Positions 1-10,693 are shown, counted from the first letter of the stretch. The stretch is 64,000 nucleotides of DNA from Valencia hispanica (GCA_963556495.2 OY747713.1:43895961-43959960); one strand, 5' to 3'. Translations and numbers: made by a program. Notes: generated from the letters alone by a model not told the origin.

Positions 1-106
1 AATGACCAGAGGGGGGGGCATCACAAGCACCCCCCCAGCAAATGGCACCCTGGATGGCACCATTTAAACTAGGAATAAAAGAAGCCATAACACTGTATTT
101 TCCCCT

Positions 107-463
107 CTACTGACGCCTTTGGGTGATGGAGGAGAAGATGAAGGACATCTGAGGGTGGAGAAGGTTAAGCTGGTGCAGGTCTCCCTTCATCATGTTCACC
201 AACTGGACACTGCTGACCACTCCCATGTCATTTTCGCCACAGCTGTTGATGAGGACATCTAGAGCTGCTCTTCCTCACAGGGAGTTGAAAAAAAAGGGGA
301 GATGGCCTTTCCACCTCAGCCCGCCCCCCCTCCAGCCAAACCAGGATATTCGGACGTCTGGGAGGCCGAGATTGCCTCTGATGGTTTCTTCAGCTCTCTC
401 AGAACTATGTCGGACATAGCGGTCTCCAATGATCCAAATGTCTATGGAGAAAAGAACTAGCAT
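107..463 (-). pseudogene. SGNH-hydrolase-like domain fragment, broken
   Basis: The minus strand reads ATG at 463-461, then a frame with the block IDIWIIGDRYVR, a stop TGA at 277-275, and after the stop the same frame continues to TAG at 109-107 with SCGENDMG and ending SSITQRRQ. The order GDx-Y-V-R, then W-F-G-W, then xGxND is that of SGNH/GDSL hydrolases, and this particular version recurs in fish genomes, probably carried by retroelements (family knowledge, not checked). Two lesions are visible: the nucleophile position of the GDS block is Arg (codon CGC), and an Arg-like position after the FNSL block has become TGA. No flanking domains are seen. Probably a dead element fragment rather than a host gene. 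Confidence 0.55.
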
Positions 464-889
464 AGAACTAGTTTCAGTTAAACTGTTTTTGAAATATGAC
501 TAAAATACAGTCAAAAAACAATAGTGGGAAAAAATTGCAATTTAAGATAGCTACTTATTTGAATCTGTTTTCAAATTAAGTTAATGCAACATTGTTTCAA
601 TAAAGTATCAATTTCTTTATAAACAAATACTCACCCCACCAACTTTTGACAATAGTGTATATAAAATCAATTTTATTCAAATATTATATAATAGTACTGT
701 ATAGTATTGCTGTTACTTAATTATGATAAGATTTCCTGGAATACAAAATATGTTTCTAAAACATGCACAGATGTGGAATGTCTCTTCATAAAATATAAGG
801 TGGATTATGCCAGTACTTACAGAGACAGTGGTGCTTGGTGTAGGGGCACTGGACACAGCTGTGCTGGGTTGGTCAATAACCTGAGATGG

Positions 890-1136
890 TGTCAGGATGT
901 GCTGTTGAGATGAGGATGGACCCAGACGTGGATTAAAGGTGTAACGAGGATTTTTTAGAGAACGAAGGAGACACACCGGAGGACATGACACAGCATGACA
1001 ACAACGATGATTCGACAGGGAGGGAGGAGATGAGACGGGTTAAATACACAAGGTAAGGAGGAGGAGCAGGTGAGACAGATTGGGAACACAGGTGCAAACA
1101 ATAGTCAATTAGGGACAGAGCCCAGAGGCCCTGACA
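890..1136. mobile_element. Short non-autonomous element, TGTCAGG...CCTGACA ends
   Basis: Begins TGTCAGG and ends CCTGACA, flanked by GATGG at 885-889 and 1,137-1,141. The paralogous site near 14,560 has a single copy of the flank and no insert, so this is a real insertion. It is 247 bp with no frame. A related longer copy is at 13,622-13,931. The TG...CA ends with a 5-bp target duplication would also fit a small solo LTR; the inverted ends extend for only about 8 bp. Superfamily unassigned. Confidence 0.7.
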
Positions 1137-1198
1137 GATGGTCTCCTAGCCACACTCAGATTTGGCTTTCCAGAAGCAATATGGGACCCACCAAATCT

Positions 1199-2094
1199 CA
1201 AGAGTACCTTCCTGCAGTTACAATGGCTGACAAGGGCGCTGCCATAGATCAAATCCAAGTCAGAAGTCCCTAGCGGAAACCCCCGTAAAACAAAAATAAG
1301 AAGTCCCAAATCTATGTATTGCTTATTCGGCGTCCATATCGGTCAGTTCTTCTGAGAGAGGGAGAGAACAGTAAGAAACATAGTCTTTAATTATAATCTC
1401 ACGAGTGTGTTGTTATATGTAGCTAGGATGTAATTCGTGCTATTTAAAAATCCAATCCGTCGAAGAACTAGAGTAACATGTCTCGTGAAGGTTGTTTTTC
1501 TTGTCCGGGCTGCTAGTCCTGCTAGAAAGAATACTAATGGATTTTGCTACGCTAATGCATTTGGCGAAATGCCATATGACGTTGGCGAAGTTACACGGAC
1601 TTCGCCAACAGACCCCCCACCTGCACCCGCACACACACAGAGGCATACGCACGCACGGACAATCATATATATTGTAAGAGCATATTTTACTCTTACATAA
1701 TGTTTGTTTAAGTCCTATTGAGTGTGTGCGCACATGTGTGTTTAAGTGACCCCCCTCCCTTACCCAACCACAGAAGCATAATATTTACATTTGTGTTCAT
1801 AACGTTGATATTAAAGTTATATCCATAAAAAGTTAACTTTACAACTTAGTGATTAGTGTAGGCTTCTAACTTCTGAGTTTCAAGTAGCCTATAAACTTGC
1901 TTCAAGCTTTTAACTTAGTTAACAGTTATACTGTTACGATAAACATGTAACTTAAAAAAACAATCCATAGAATTGTGTGCTTTTATTTTTTTATTTTGTT
2001 TTGTTTAACTACCTTCTGCTTGAGACTAACAGTATGGATTGGATATATGGTGGCACCCTTGTCGGCCATTTTAACTGCAGTTGGGTCCGTCTCA
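1199..2094. mobile_element. Non-autonomous DNA transposon (MITE-like), 896 bp
   Basis: The left end contains CTGCAGTTACAATGGCTGAC (1,212-1,231) and the right end, read in reverse complement, CTGCAGTTAAAATGGCCGAC, giving imperfect terminal inverted repeats of about 35-40 bp. Flanks are CAAATCT (1,192-1,198) and CAAATCG (2,095-2,101); the paralogous site near 14,620 is empty. No transposase frame survives inside, so it must have been moved in trans. A 7-8-bp duplication would suit a hAT-like relative, but the outer ends are too diverged to assign. Confidence 0.7.
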
Positions 2095-2397
2095 CAAATC
2101 GTGGCTTGGTAAACTAAACAGATTATATAGACTGAAATAAGCACAGTTAGAATTGAAAAATGTGAGGGAAGGTACTGTTAGGATGTGAGAATACTGTAAT
2201 TATACAGGAACCTTTTAAAATGAACTAAAATCAAAACTAGTTTGTACATAGTGTTTATTAACAGTAATGCAGGTTACACTTGAACTGGCTACAAAGCAGA
2301 TTCGTGATGACTTAATTAATAATGTGTATAATTAAATGTGCATAAGTAGAATATTACCTGAGAGATACAAAATGAAATAGATAGCTTCAAAAGCCAG

Positions 2398-2556
2398 TTC
2401 AATTCAGTTTATTTCAATTCAGTTTATTTATATAGCGCCAATTCACAACAGATGTCATCTCAAGGCACTTAACAAGAAGTCATTTCAATACATTTATACA
2501 AACATTCCAATCAGTTAAAAAGTTTCCTATTTAAGGAATAAGGAGAATTTAAGGAG
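2398..2556 (-). mobile_element. 5'-truncated L2-like LINE, 3' tail only
   Basis: The reverse complement matches the 3' end of the LINE at 15,549-17,636 (17,519-17,636), including the sequence shared by both tails, GGCGCTATATAAATAAATTG. Only about 140 bp of LINE is present. It begins with a duplicated AATTCAGTTTATTT motif, the tail repeat of this family. Block B at 15,250 lacks it, so it inserted after the A/B duplication. Confidence 0.7.
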
Positions 2557-3213
2557 TTGAAAAAGATCAAGAGAGATGCCATGACGGACGTGAGTGTCCT
2601 TTAACCAATAATGGCAGAGCCCAGAGAGGAAAGAGAGGGAATAGCTGACGCTGACTCTGCTCCATGACATCCTGTGCTGGTCCAGTAGCGGCAGACTGTT
2701 GTTCCGCAACCCTGGCTGCTTGTCCACTAGAGGCTGTGGTCAAGAAGAATTTGTTCAGTAAATTATAATAAATAAATAAAAATACTAGTTGAATCTTCAC
2801 CTTACTATCTTTTGAGTGTGAAAACCACACATTTTGGGACTCCGAGCTAGGTCGTCTGGCCACGAGACTGCATCGGACATTTATCAATCTGTAATCAATT
2901 TATCAATTATCACACATTTAATATAGAATACATGCATTTCTAACTCATCAGAGTGAATGGCAAATTAATTTATTGTAACTTTCCAGGACATGTGTCATAT
3001 TTATTTTTTATTCATGTTCATTAAAGGGGAGATACAAACTGTGAAATGAGAGAGAAATAGATCAAGTTTGTATTATCCTTTAAAAGAACAAAAAAGGAAC
3101 ATCTCACACCTTCAACCCATTCACTGGACATCCCCACGCCCACTGTCTCAAATCTCTGAATTTCTTAATGCAAAAAGATTGTCTTTAATGTATATAGCTG
3201 CTACAAAAATACA

Positions 3214-3906
3214 GTGAGAGAAATATCAGAAAAAATCCCTAAAATCTTGGACCAACATCCTGCTTTGGAAAAGCTCGTCATTCACGCTGGATTAGCAGAT
3301 ATCGCGATGAGACAATCAGAGATTCTGAAGAGAGACTTTTCTGATCTCCTACAGAGACTTGATGGACTTAACGTAAACATCCTCATCAGCGGACCAGTCC
3401 CTGAAGGGAATGATGAAAGATTTAGCAGACTCCGCATGCTCCATAAATGGTTGAAGAAACAATCAGCTGAGAAGTCGTTCACATTTATTAATAATTTCAA
3501 AGTATTTGGAAGTGCTAATCATCTGTTTAAAGCAGGAATGCGCTATTTGAACAGGTCCGGAGTAAGGCTGTTAGCAGCCAACATTTTTTCTTATCAACAT
3601 CAGAAAGCAAAACACTTGCTCCCAAAAGCTGACCTTGAGGCGCCCATGGATATCAGAGAACAAAAACAGCAAGTCATGATGACACCACAGGACCGAACAG
3701 ATAAACAACCATCAGAGATTAAGTCTTCATCTTCCTGTGACTCAGCCACATCAAATGAGTCTCCATTTAGAAACTTCACAGACAGACTGAATGAGCAAAT
3801 CAAACTTGGGACACAACTAACACCTAAACTTAGACTACACCAAACGCCTGGGACTAGTGTCCATAAGCCTGGGAGCTTCCCCCCACTGATTATTACAGAT
3901 ATCTGA
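3214..3906 (+). pseudogene. LINE ORF1, esterase-like domain, 5'-truncated
   Basis: This frame has no ATG start; it enters from the truncated 5' end of the element and the first codon used here is GTG. The order HAGLADI, MRQSEILKRDF, ISGPVP, FxxINN, then YLNRSGVRLLAANI follows the SGNH esterase domain of L2/CR1 ORF1 proteins. The N-terminal serine block is missing, the GxND block reads GLAD, and the DxLH block reads MRYL, so the catalytic residues expected in the family are absent. The C-terminal third is Ser/Thr/Pro-rich and low in structure. A single TGA (3,904-3,906) separates it from ORF2 in the same frame. Confidence 0.7.
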
Positions 3907-3909
3907 TAT

Positions 3910-6903
3910 TTGAGGGAACCGGGCAATAAATCCACCCCTACAGTCTCCCAGAAGTCACCCGGCACCCCTGAGGCTATATCAGTGATTATCAGCAGCAGGA
4001 AACATAAACCGTTAACCACACGCTCTCATATTAAACAAAATCTCAAATTGATAACCTGTCGGAAGGGTCAGCTGCCCGTCATCACAATACTTAAGTTAGC
4101 TTTATTAAACATTAGATCTCTATCCGGAAAGTCTTTTCTTATCAATGACTTCATCACTGAGCATAATTTACACGCCCTTTTTTTATCAGAAACTTGCCTA
4201 GATGAAAATAACGAAACAACTTCATTAATAGAATCCAGTCCTCCAAATTATAATTTCTTAAGCGAGAACAGAAAACACAAACGAGGCGGAGGTGTAGCCA
4301 CCATCTTTCACAACTCAATGAACTTTAAAAAGGTAACTCTGGGCGCGTTTGAATCTTTTGAATACCTAGCCACCCAGATAAATGAGCCTAACAAAGCGTT
4401 ATTTCTAAGTTTATATAAACCACCGAAACTTAACTCTAACTTCTTTAATGACTTCAATGACCTTCTTTCTGTAATATGTATCGACTATGACCAACTAATC
4501 ATCGTGGGGGACTTTAACATCCATACGGACAACCCCCAAGATAGACAAGCAAAAACATTAGATGATACTCTCCACAACTTCGGACTGATCCAGCATGTCA
4601 AACAACCAACACACAATAAAGGACACACTCTGGACTTAATTATCAGCAAAGGTTTAAATATTTCTGACATCTCTGTAATTAATATTGCATTATCTGACCA
4701 TTTCTGTGTTTTCTTTCAAAGTACCATCTCTGCTAAATTATCCAGCCACAGTAAGACCACTATAAAAAAGCGTTTTCTAGGGGACAGTTCAGTAGAAACC
4801 TTTAAACGTATTTATCCTTCCACCACATCCCCCTCATCTCCCAACTCAAACTCAGTAAATAAGTTGGTAGATAATTTCCTTGCGAAAATCTCAGACATCA
4901 TGGATTCCATTGCTCCAACTAAAGTGAAAGTAGTCTCAGGTAGAAAGAAGTCTCCGTGGACAAGTAATCCACTGGTACGTAGTGAAAAAAGAGAGTGTCG
5001 ACGAGCCGAGAGAAAATGGCGGAAAACTCGACTCCAGGTTCACTATGAGATCTACAAAGAGAGACTGAATAGATATCAGCTAACTATAAAAGATGCTAGG
5101 GAATCGTTCTTTTCTGAAATCATCAACAGAAACATTAATAACGCACGGACTCTATTTGCAACAGTGGAAAGACTAACTAATCCTTTAGTGACAGTAGCCC
5201 CTGAACTAAACTCTACCAGGGCCTGCAATGAATTTGCCAGCTTTTTCACTGAAAAGATTCTAACAATTAGACGGTCAATCTGTACCTCAATATCGAACCC
5301 ACAACCAGTGCCATCCCCAATCAACAACAATGTAGAGAAAATGTCTGAATTCCACGAATTAAACCAGAACAGCCTTGAAAAAATTATTATCCAATTAAGC
5401 TCCTCCTCCTGCTGTCTTGATATCCTACCCACAGCTTTTCTAAAGAAAGTTCTTCCTGTTATTGGTTCTGATCTTGTTCAAATAGTGAACTCATCACTGC
5501 TATCAGGTGTCTTCCCTCAGGCTTTAAAAACAGCAGTTATTAAACCACTGCTAAAGAAGAAAAATCTGGACAACACGTTAATGCAGAACTACAGGCCAAT
5601 CTCTAATCTCCCATTCATCAGTAAGATTATTGAAAAAACTGTGTTTCAGCAGTTAAATGGCTTCATAACAACGACAAACCGTTTTGATGCTTTTCAGTCT
5701 GGTTTCCGCGCTCACCACAGCACCGAGACTGTCCTCGTCAAAGTATTTAATGACATCCGCATAAATACAGACTGTGGAAGAACCACAGTGCTGGTTCTGT
5801 TGGACCTCAGTGCAGCATTTGACACTGTTGATCATGATATTTTATTGGAACGACTGGAGAGCTGGGTCGGACTCTCTGGTACAGTACTTGGCTGGTTCGA
5901 GTCTTACCTAAAGAACAGGGACTTCTATGTTTCAATAGGAAACTTTTCATCAGAACAAACAGAAATCACATGTGGGGTGCCCCAGGGCTCCATCCTGGGG
6001 CCCCTCTTATTTAATATCTACATGCTCCCACTAGGCAAGATTATAGCGACCAATGACATTAGCTACCATAACTATGCGGATGACACTCAGCTCTACATTA
6101 CAATGTCACCAGGTGACTCTGAACCCATTCAAACCCTAAATCAATGCATTGACCAAATAAATGGATGGATGTGCCATAACTTTCTTCAGCTGAATAGGAA
6201 CAAAACTGAAGTGATTATTTTTGGACCCAAGGAGGAACGATCAAGAGTCAGCACACAGCTTCAATTAATACAGCTAGAAACTACTGATCAGGTTCGTAAC
6301 CTAGGTGTAGTAATGGACTCAGACCTGAACCTCCAGGGTCACATAAAGGCAATAACAAGGTCAGCGTTCTATCACCTGAAGAACATTTCTAGGATTAAAG
6401 GACTGATTTTGCAACACGACCTAGAAAAACTCATCCATGCGTTTATCTTTAGTTGGATTGATTACTGCAACAGCATCTTGACAGGTCTGCCTAAAAAGTC
6501 AATCAGACAGCTGCAGCTGATCCAGAACGCTGCCGCTCGCGTCCTCACTAGAACCAGGAAAGTAGAGCACATCACCCCAGTTCTAAAGTCCTTACACTGG
6601 CTCCCTGTAGCTCAGAGAATAGACTTTAAAATACTTTTACTAGTTTATAAATCATTACATGGCTTAGCACCAAAATATGTTGAAGACCTGTTGTCATGGT
6701 ACCAACCACCAAGACCACTCAGGTCCTCCAACTCTAGCCTACTAAACATCCCTAGACTCAGAACTAAACATGGAGAAGCAGCTTTGAGTTTCTATGCTCC
6801 CCTTATCTGGAACAGACTTCCTGACGAGTGTAGAGCTGCTGAAACTCTGAACTGCTTTAAATCGAGACTAAAAACCCATCTGTTTAGAATTGCCTTTGAG
6901 TAA
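3910..6903 (+). CDS. LINE ORF2: endonuclease-reverse transcriptase
   Basis: A 997-codon uninterrupted frame; the first codon shown is TTG and no ATG occurs before residue 137, so its start is not a normal initiator. Residues 60-265 are an exonuclease-endonuclease-phosphatase domain (LNIRS with Asn67, SET with Glu94, GDFNIH 200-205, SDH 262-264), the nuclease that nicks target DNA. Residues about 500-780 are the reverse transcriptase (AAFDTVDH 635-642, GVPQGS near 689, YADD 722-725). The C-terminal end ([21 protein letters not shown]) is typical of L2/CR1 proteins in fish. All catalytic motifs are present. It makes cDNA by target-primed reverse transcription in the nucleus. Element gene, not a host gene. 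Confidence 0.9.
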   Translation: MREPGNKSTPTVSQKSPGTPEAISVIISSRKHKPLTTRSHIKQNLKLITCRKGQLPVITILKLALLNIRSLSGKSFLINDFITEHNLHALFLSETCLDENNETTSLIESSPPNYNFLSENRKHKRGGGVATIFHNSMNFKKVTLGAFESFEYLATQINEPNKALFLSLYKPPKLNSNFFNDFNDLLSVICIDYDQLIIVGDFNIHTDNPQDRQAKTLDDTLHNFGLIQHVKQPTHNKGHTLDLIISKGLNISDISVINIALSDHFCVFFQSTISAKLSSHSKTTIKKRFLGDSSVETFKRIYPSTTSPSSPNSNSVNKLVDNFLAKISDIMDSIAPTKVKVVSGRKKSPWTSNPLVRSEKRECRRAERKWRKTRLQVHYEIYKERLNRYQLTIKDARESFFSEIINRNINNARTLFATVERLTNPLVTVAPELNSTRACNEFASFFTEKILTIRRSICTSISNPQPVPSPINNNVEKMSEFHELNQNSLEKIIIQLSSSSCCLDILPTAFLKKVLPVIGSDLVQIVNSSLLSGVFPQALKTAVIKPLLKKKNLDNTLMQNYRPISNLPFISKIIEKTVFQQLNGFITTTNRFDAFQSGFRAHHSTETVLVKVFNDIRINTDCGRTTVLVLLDLSAAFDTVDHDILLERLESWVGLSGTVLGWFESYLKNRDFYVSIGNFSSEQTEITCGVPQGSILGPLLFNIYMLPLGKIIATNDISYHNYADDTQLYITMSPGDSEPIQTLNQCIDQINGWMCHNFLQLNRNKTEVIIFGPKEERSRVSTQLQLIQLETTDQVRNLGVVMDSDLNLQGHIKAITRSAFYHLKNISRIKGLILQHDLEKLIHAFIFSWIDYCNSILTGLPKKSIRQLQLIQNAAARVLTRTRKVEHITPVLKSLHWLPVAQRIDFKILLLVYKSLHGLAPKYVEDLLSWYQPPRPLRSSNSSLLNIPRLRTKHGEAALSFYAPLIWNRLPDECRAAETLNCFKSRLKTHLFRIAFE

Positions 6904-7234
6904 ATGCTTGATGTTATATGTATGAAATGTGTTCATGCTCTCTTGCTTTTTTTTATTTTTCTCTTGCTTTATTGTGTATCATGTATAATGTGTGTTTCTT
7001 TTATGTGTTTCTTTTAAATCACCAAATCATGTAAAGCACCTTGAATTGCCCTGCTGTTGAAAGTGTGCTATACAAATAAAATTGCCTTGCCTTGCCTTGC
7101 CTTAATGTAGTTTTTTTTAGACTGACATAAATCTCAAATGGATCTACATAAATATCTATAAATAATCATGACATTGACTTGAATGATTAGAATTAGAAGT
7201 TTTACATAAATCATTTAAAATAGAATATAACTCA

Positions 7235-7510
7235 GCTTTATTGTCATTGCACATGTCACAAGTACAAGCAACGAAATGCAGTTTACATCCACCCAGAAGT
7301 ACTTCTGCAAAAATTTAGATATATTACAAATGTACACGGTGTGAAGGAGATAAATATATTATAACTATAAGTATATACAGGCTATAACTGTAGTGGATGT
7401 ACAGACTATGAAGAGGTTATACAGGCTATAACTGTTGTGAATGTACAACTATGTACAGGTTATACATATGGTTACACATAAAGGCTATAAAAGAAAATTA
7501 AGGAATTAAT
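7235..7510. repeat. Interspersed repeat with internal ~56-bp tandem
   Basis: The segment starting CTTTATTGTCATTGCACATG resembles a widespread fish interspersed sequence that I cannot assign to a family. Its 3' half repeats a unit built on GGCTATAACTGTAGTGGATG two to three times. The same arrangement is at 18,455-18,730 in block B. Confidence 0.45.
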
Positions 7511-7585
7511 AAAATTGATCAAATAATCTCGGGTGCGCATTATTTTTCTAATAATTCAACGTCCCGTCGTCAATCAGGCTATTCC

Positions 7586-8070
7586 TAAGCTGGGGAAAAA
7601 TAGTCCAACAAAGGTGGGGAAGAAGGGAAGAAAAGGGGGAAGGAAGAAAAAGAAAAGGGGAAGAAGAGAAAGAAAAAATGAAGAAAAGAAAGGGTGAAAT
7701 TTGACATTCAGAGATATGTTTTCCTTAGCATGGGTCTTATAATAAATTTTCTGGTTTCTTCATGTTGGAAAACCACCCATTTATATTTCACCGTTTTCCA
7801 TTGCAGGTGCTCACCAAGACCCGGGTTCGAATCCAGCTAAAGCCAACTTTTTGTAGCTTTTATTATTTAATTAAATAAGCATTCTTTTTGAATGCACACT
7901 GTTCCAGTGTTGATAAAATATACTTATGTAATTTGTTGTGTTTTTTGATATTCTTTCATAAAACATAATTACCAAATAGAAAAATTATTATTTAGTAGTA
8001 GATTAAGTATTTTTTTAGGTTACATTAAAACAAGACACTTGCAAACCATTAAATGTTAACTAATATGCTG
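7586..8070 (+). repeat. Homopurine tract plus tRNA T-arm-like box (copy A)
   Basis: About 95 bp of almost pure A/G (7,607-7,702) is followed by a segment holding GGGTTCGAATCCAGC (7,825-7,839), which matches the Pol III B-box consensus GGTTCRANYCC. No A box or cloverleaf surrounds it, and the T stem would have two mismatches. Copies at 19,430-19,930 and 20,815-21,300 keep the motif. Possibly the remnant of a tRNA-derived SINE. Confidence 0.5.
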
Positions 8071-8170
8071 AAAATGTCTATCACAAGAATAACAAAATGT
8101 ACAAATTATCTTTTTATATACAAACGTTATGAAATAATGTTATATGAAAGTAAAAGTCAAAAAGCAATCA

Positions 8171-8404
8171 CTTGCCAATTTGTTTTTATTTTACAACCAT
8201 GCCAACAGAACAGTAATATTGAAATGTTAAATAACATGTTTTTAGAAATAAATACTTGCCAATTTTTAATTTTACAACCGTGCCAACAGAACAGTAATAT
8301 TAAAATGTTAAACAACATGTTTTTAGAAATAAATGCTTGCCAATTTTTTATTTTACAACCATGCCAACAGAACAGTAATATTAAAATGTTAAATAACATG
8401 TTAC
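8171..8404 (+). repeat. ~81-84-bp tandem repeat, 3 copies
   Basis: Units begin CTTGCCAATTT at 8,171, 8,255 and 8,336 (first unit 84 bp, second 81 bp) and contain ACAACCATGCCAACAGAACA. Frames run through on both strands only because the unit is close to a multiple of three; composition and the mirror-image translation argue against a protein. Confidence 0.8.
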
Positions 8405-8573
8405 AAATAAAATGAAATAAAATAAAAAACAAGAAATAAAAAGTTACATACAATGTTAAACGTTTAACATTCAAATTTTTAAATGGTATTCAGCACAAAT
8501 ATTAGCAATTTTCAAGTATTTAAACAACTGTTCACACTATAGACACAATTATATATACATAGAAATGTATACA

Positions 8574-8983
8574 TTATTTGGAAATGGTTCTTTGCATTTC
8601 CTCTAGCCACACCTCTTTTGAAATTGTTTCAGTCTGTGGGCAGTACACCCTGCCCCTGTACTGGCTATGTCCTGTTGCACTTGTTTTGAATTGCCCGCAT
8701 TTTTTACAAGTGTTGGCCTCTCCAGTTCTCTGGTAGGGTCTCTTGGGCATGGTGTTTGGAATGGCAGCTGATACAGCGGGTAAGCGGGTGACCTGTACAG
8801 CTGTTGGTTGTAACAGTGACTGTATCACTTGCATTCCCTGGACTGTTGGGATTCCCTGAAACATTGGCACACCCTGAAACATTGGCAGACCTTGGAAACC
8901 TGGTGCTGCTGACATAAATACATTTGGTACCATCTGCAGTGATGCTCCAGGTGCTGATGGTGTCAGCAACATCTGACTCTGCA
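8574..8983 (-). pseudogene. Last exon of DUF6729-type pseudogene (zinc-ribbon tail)
   Basis: The frame opens just inside a splice acceptor (GTTACAG at 8,990-8,984) and runs to a stop at 8,574. The first half is Met/Gln/Pro-rich with a short repeat (MFQGVPMFQGIP). The second half has KRPYQRTGEANTCKKCGQF, ATGHSQYRG and YCP, a CxxC...H...C zinc-binding pattern, ending TISKEVWLEEM. This exon alone shows no lesion. The exon expected between it and 10,385 is absent, probably lost where the LINE fragment lies. Confidence 0.55.
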
Positions 8984-8990
8984 CTGTAAC

Positions 8991-10283
8991 TCTATGTTAC
9001 AGAAAGTAAAAAGTTGATAACAGGACACAGTGGATGTTTAGTTACTGGGAGGATCATCCCAGTCGATGCCCCCCGTCCAACAGGGCATTGCAGCCAAGCA
9101 GGATACCAGACCAGGTATATCTTCTATGGAGAGAAAAACACTGAGAGAACCCAAAGCTAACAGTCGAAATAACAGAATGTACTGTAATACAACTGGAGAG
9201 TCGTAGGAGAAAAGGAAGTAGCAGACTGAAGAAATTGGTAAGTCTGTCCTCCAGCAGTCTAAGCCTATAGCAGCATAACTACGGCGATAGCTCAGGATGA
9301 CCTTAGCCACTCTAACTAAAAGCTTTATCAAAAAGGAACGTTCTAAGTCTGGCCTTAAAAGTAAACAGAGTGTCTGCCTCAAGGACTAAAGCTGGGAGCT
9401 GGTTCCACAGAAGAGGAGCCTGATGACTAAAAGATCTGCCTCCCATTCTACTTTTAGAAATCCTAGGAACTACAAGTAAACCTGCAGTCTGAGAGCGAAG
9501 TGCTCTGTTAGGAACATATGGAACAATTAGATCTCTGATGTATGATGGAGCTTGATTATTAAGGGCTTTGTATGTAAGAAGAATGATCTTAAATTCTATT
9601 CTGAATTTAACAGGGAGCCAATGAAGGGAAGCTAAAACAGGAGAAATGTGATCTCTCTTTTTAAAATTCATCAGAACTCTTGCTGCCACATTTTGGATCA
9701 ACTGAAGGCTTTTATTGGCATTTTGTGGACTACCTGATAGTAAAGAATTACAGTAGTCCAGCCTTGAGGTAACAAATGCATGGACTAGTTTCTCAGCATC
9801 ACTCCTGGACAGGATGTTTCTAATTTTAGCAATATTCCGGAGGTGAAAGAAAGAAATCCTAGAAACCTGTTTAATATGGGATTTAAATGTTAAGTCTCGG
9901 TCAAAAATAATGCCGAGGTTCTTTACGTTATTACTGGGGGCCAATTTAATGCCATCCAGATGAAGTGATTGACTAATCAGTTTCTGTTTAATAACTTCTT
10001 GTCCAAAGACAGCAACTTCTGTTTTGTCAGAATTTAAAAGCAAAAAGTTTAGGGCCATCCAATCTACCTAACCGACTGGGTTCATCAGGATTTATGGATA
10101 AATATAGTTGTGTATCATCTGCATAGCTGTGGAAATTTATCCCATGCTGTCTAATGATTCTACCAATTGGGAGCATATATATATATGGTGAACAGAATTG
10201 GTCCAAGCACAGAACCCTGTGGAATTCCACAAGTAACCCTTGAGAGTGCAGAATATTTATCATTTAGATGAACAAACTGGAAT
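8991..10283 (-). mobile_element. L2-like LINE fragment, truncated at both ends
   Basis: The reverse complement is closely similar to 15,951-17,265 of the plus-strand LINE. It starts in the RT domain just before GVPQGS (here changed to GIPQGS-like), carries YADD, and lacks the 3' tail beyond the CTTTCTGTAACATAG segment. About 28 bp are deleted near 10,058 (ACAGGCATGTCTGG... in the relative), which breaks the frame into 10,263-10,027 and 10,058-9,312. It lies inside the DUF6729-type pseudogene. Confidence 0.8.
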
Positions 10284-10384
10284 ATCAATTATGATACAGT
10301 TGACTTTATAGGTTTACATCTGACATATAGACAGAGGTTACACAGAAATTGCAAGTTGATGGACAAACAAAAAACATTTCTCAC

Positions 10385-10594
10385 CGGTGTAAGATGCAGG
10401 GGGACAAAACGTGGGGACCACTTTCCTGCCAAACAGCTTTTTAAAATGGCTGTTTACACAGTAAACAAGTTCTCCTGTGTAGCTGCGCAAAGCTGATGGC
10501 TCGGATGACAGGGAAGACGCCTCCCGGTCCTGGTTCCACTGGTGTAGCCCCTCCAGCAGATAAATCTGAAAGTTCAGACTGTTTGCACTGGTCC
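10385..10594 (-). pseudogene. DUF6729-type pseudogene, exon 4
   Basis: It starts after the acceptor TTTACAG (10,601-10,595) and ends at the donor GTGAGA (10,384-10,379). The translation runs GTSANSLNFQIYLLEGL...NQDREASSL...LRSYTGELVYCVN...VPTFCPPASYTG. The 10,694/10,594 junction joins FIPG to TSAN in frame across a 99-bp intron. Confidence 0.6.
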
Positions 10595-10693
10595 CTGTAA
10601 ATAGACCACAACAGTGTTTAGTGAGAAAGAAACACACAAAGACACTTAATGCTCTTTCTTTACACATGCACAGTGTCTGTGAAAAAGACATAC

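Larger units (their letters stand above)
3193..7101 (+). mobile_element. L2/CR1-clade LINE, nearly full coding length
   Basis: A 3.9-kb retrotransposon flanked by TTAATGTA (3,185-3,192 and 7,102-7,109). Block B at 18,314-18,321 carries one TTAATGTA and no insert, which fixes both ends. It encodes an ORF1 remnant, then ORF2 with apurinic-type endonuclease and reverse transcriptase, and ends in a short-unit tail (four TTGCC/CCTTG steps at 7,081-7,101) as in the L2 (Maui-like) lineage. The 5' end is truncated within ORF1. The long intact ORF2 suggests a fairly recent insertion. Confidence 0.85.
464..8470 (+). repeat. Segmental duplication block A (paralog of 14,160-20,448)
   Basis: Non-inserted parts of this block align collinearly with block B: 464-889 with 14,160-14,565; 1,142-1,198 with 14,566-14,622; 2,102-2,397 with 14,623-15,250; 2,557-2,640 with 15,251-15,330; 2,655-3,192 with 17,715-18,321; 7,102-7,560 with 18,314-18,785; 7,586-8,470 with 19,430-20,420. 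Differences are point changes plus whole insertions. The sequence outside the inserted elements has no credible coding frame. Confidence 0.85.

Noticed and set aside
1437..1733. Frames of 61-97 codons inside the 896-bp inverted-repeat element
   Set aside because: No domain or transposase motif; overlapping frames on both strands with low-complexity CA/TG content.
2567..2887. Exon-like minus-strand frames shared by blocks A and B (also 17,660-18,016)
   Set aside because: Possible donor and acceptor sites do not join into one open frame, and the sharing is explained by segmental duplication.
3600..4019. 139-codon minus frame over the LINE
   Set aside because: Antisense to ORF1/ORF2 of the LINE.
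8157..8474. 105-codon minus frame with repeated FCWHGCKIKNWQ
   Set aside because: Produced by an 81-84-bp AT-rich tandem repeat; equally open on the plus strand.
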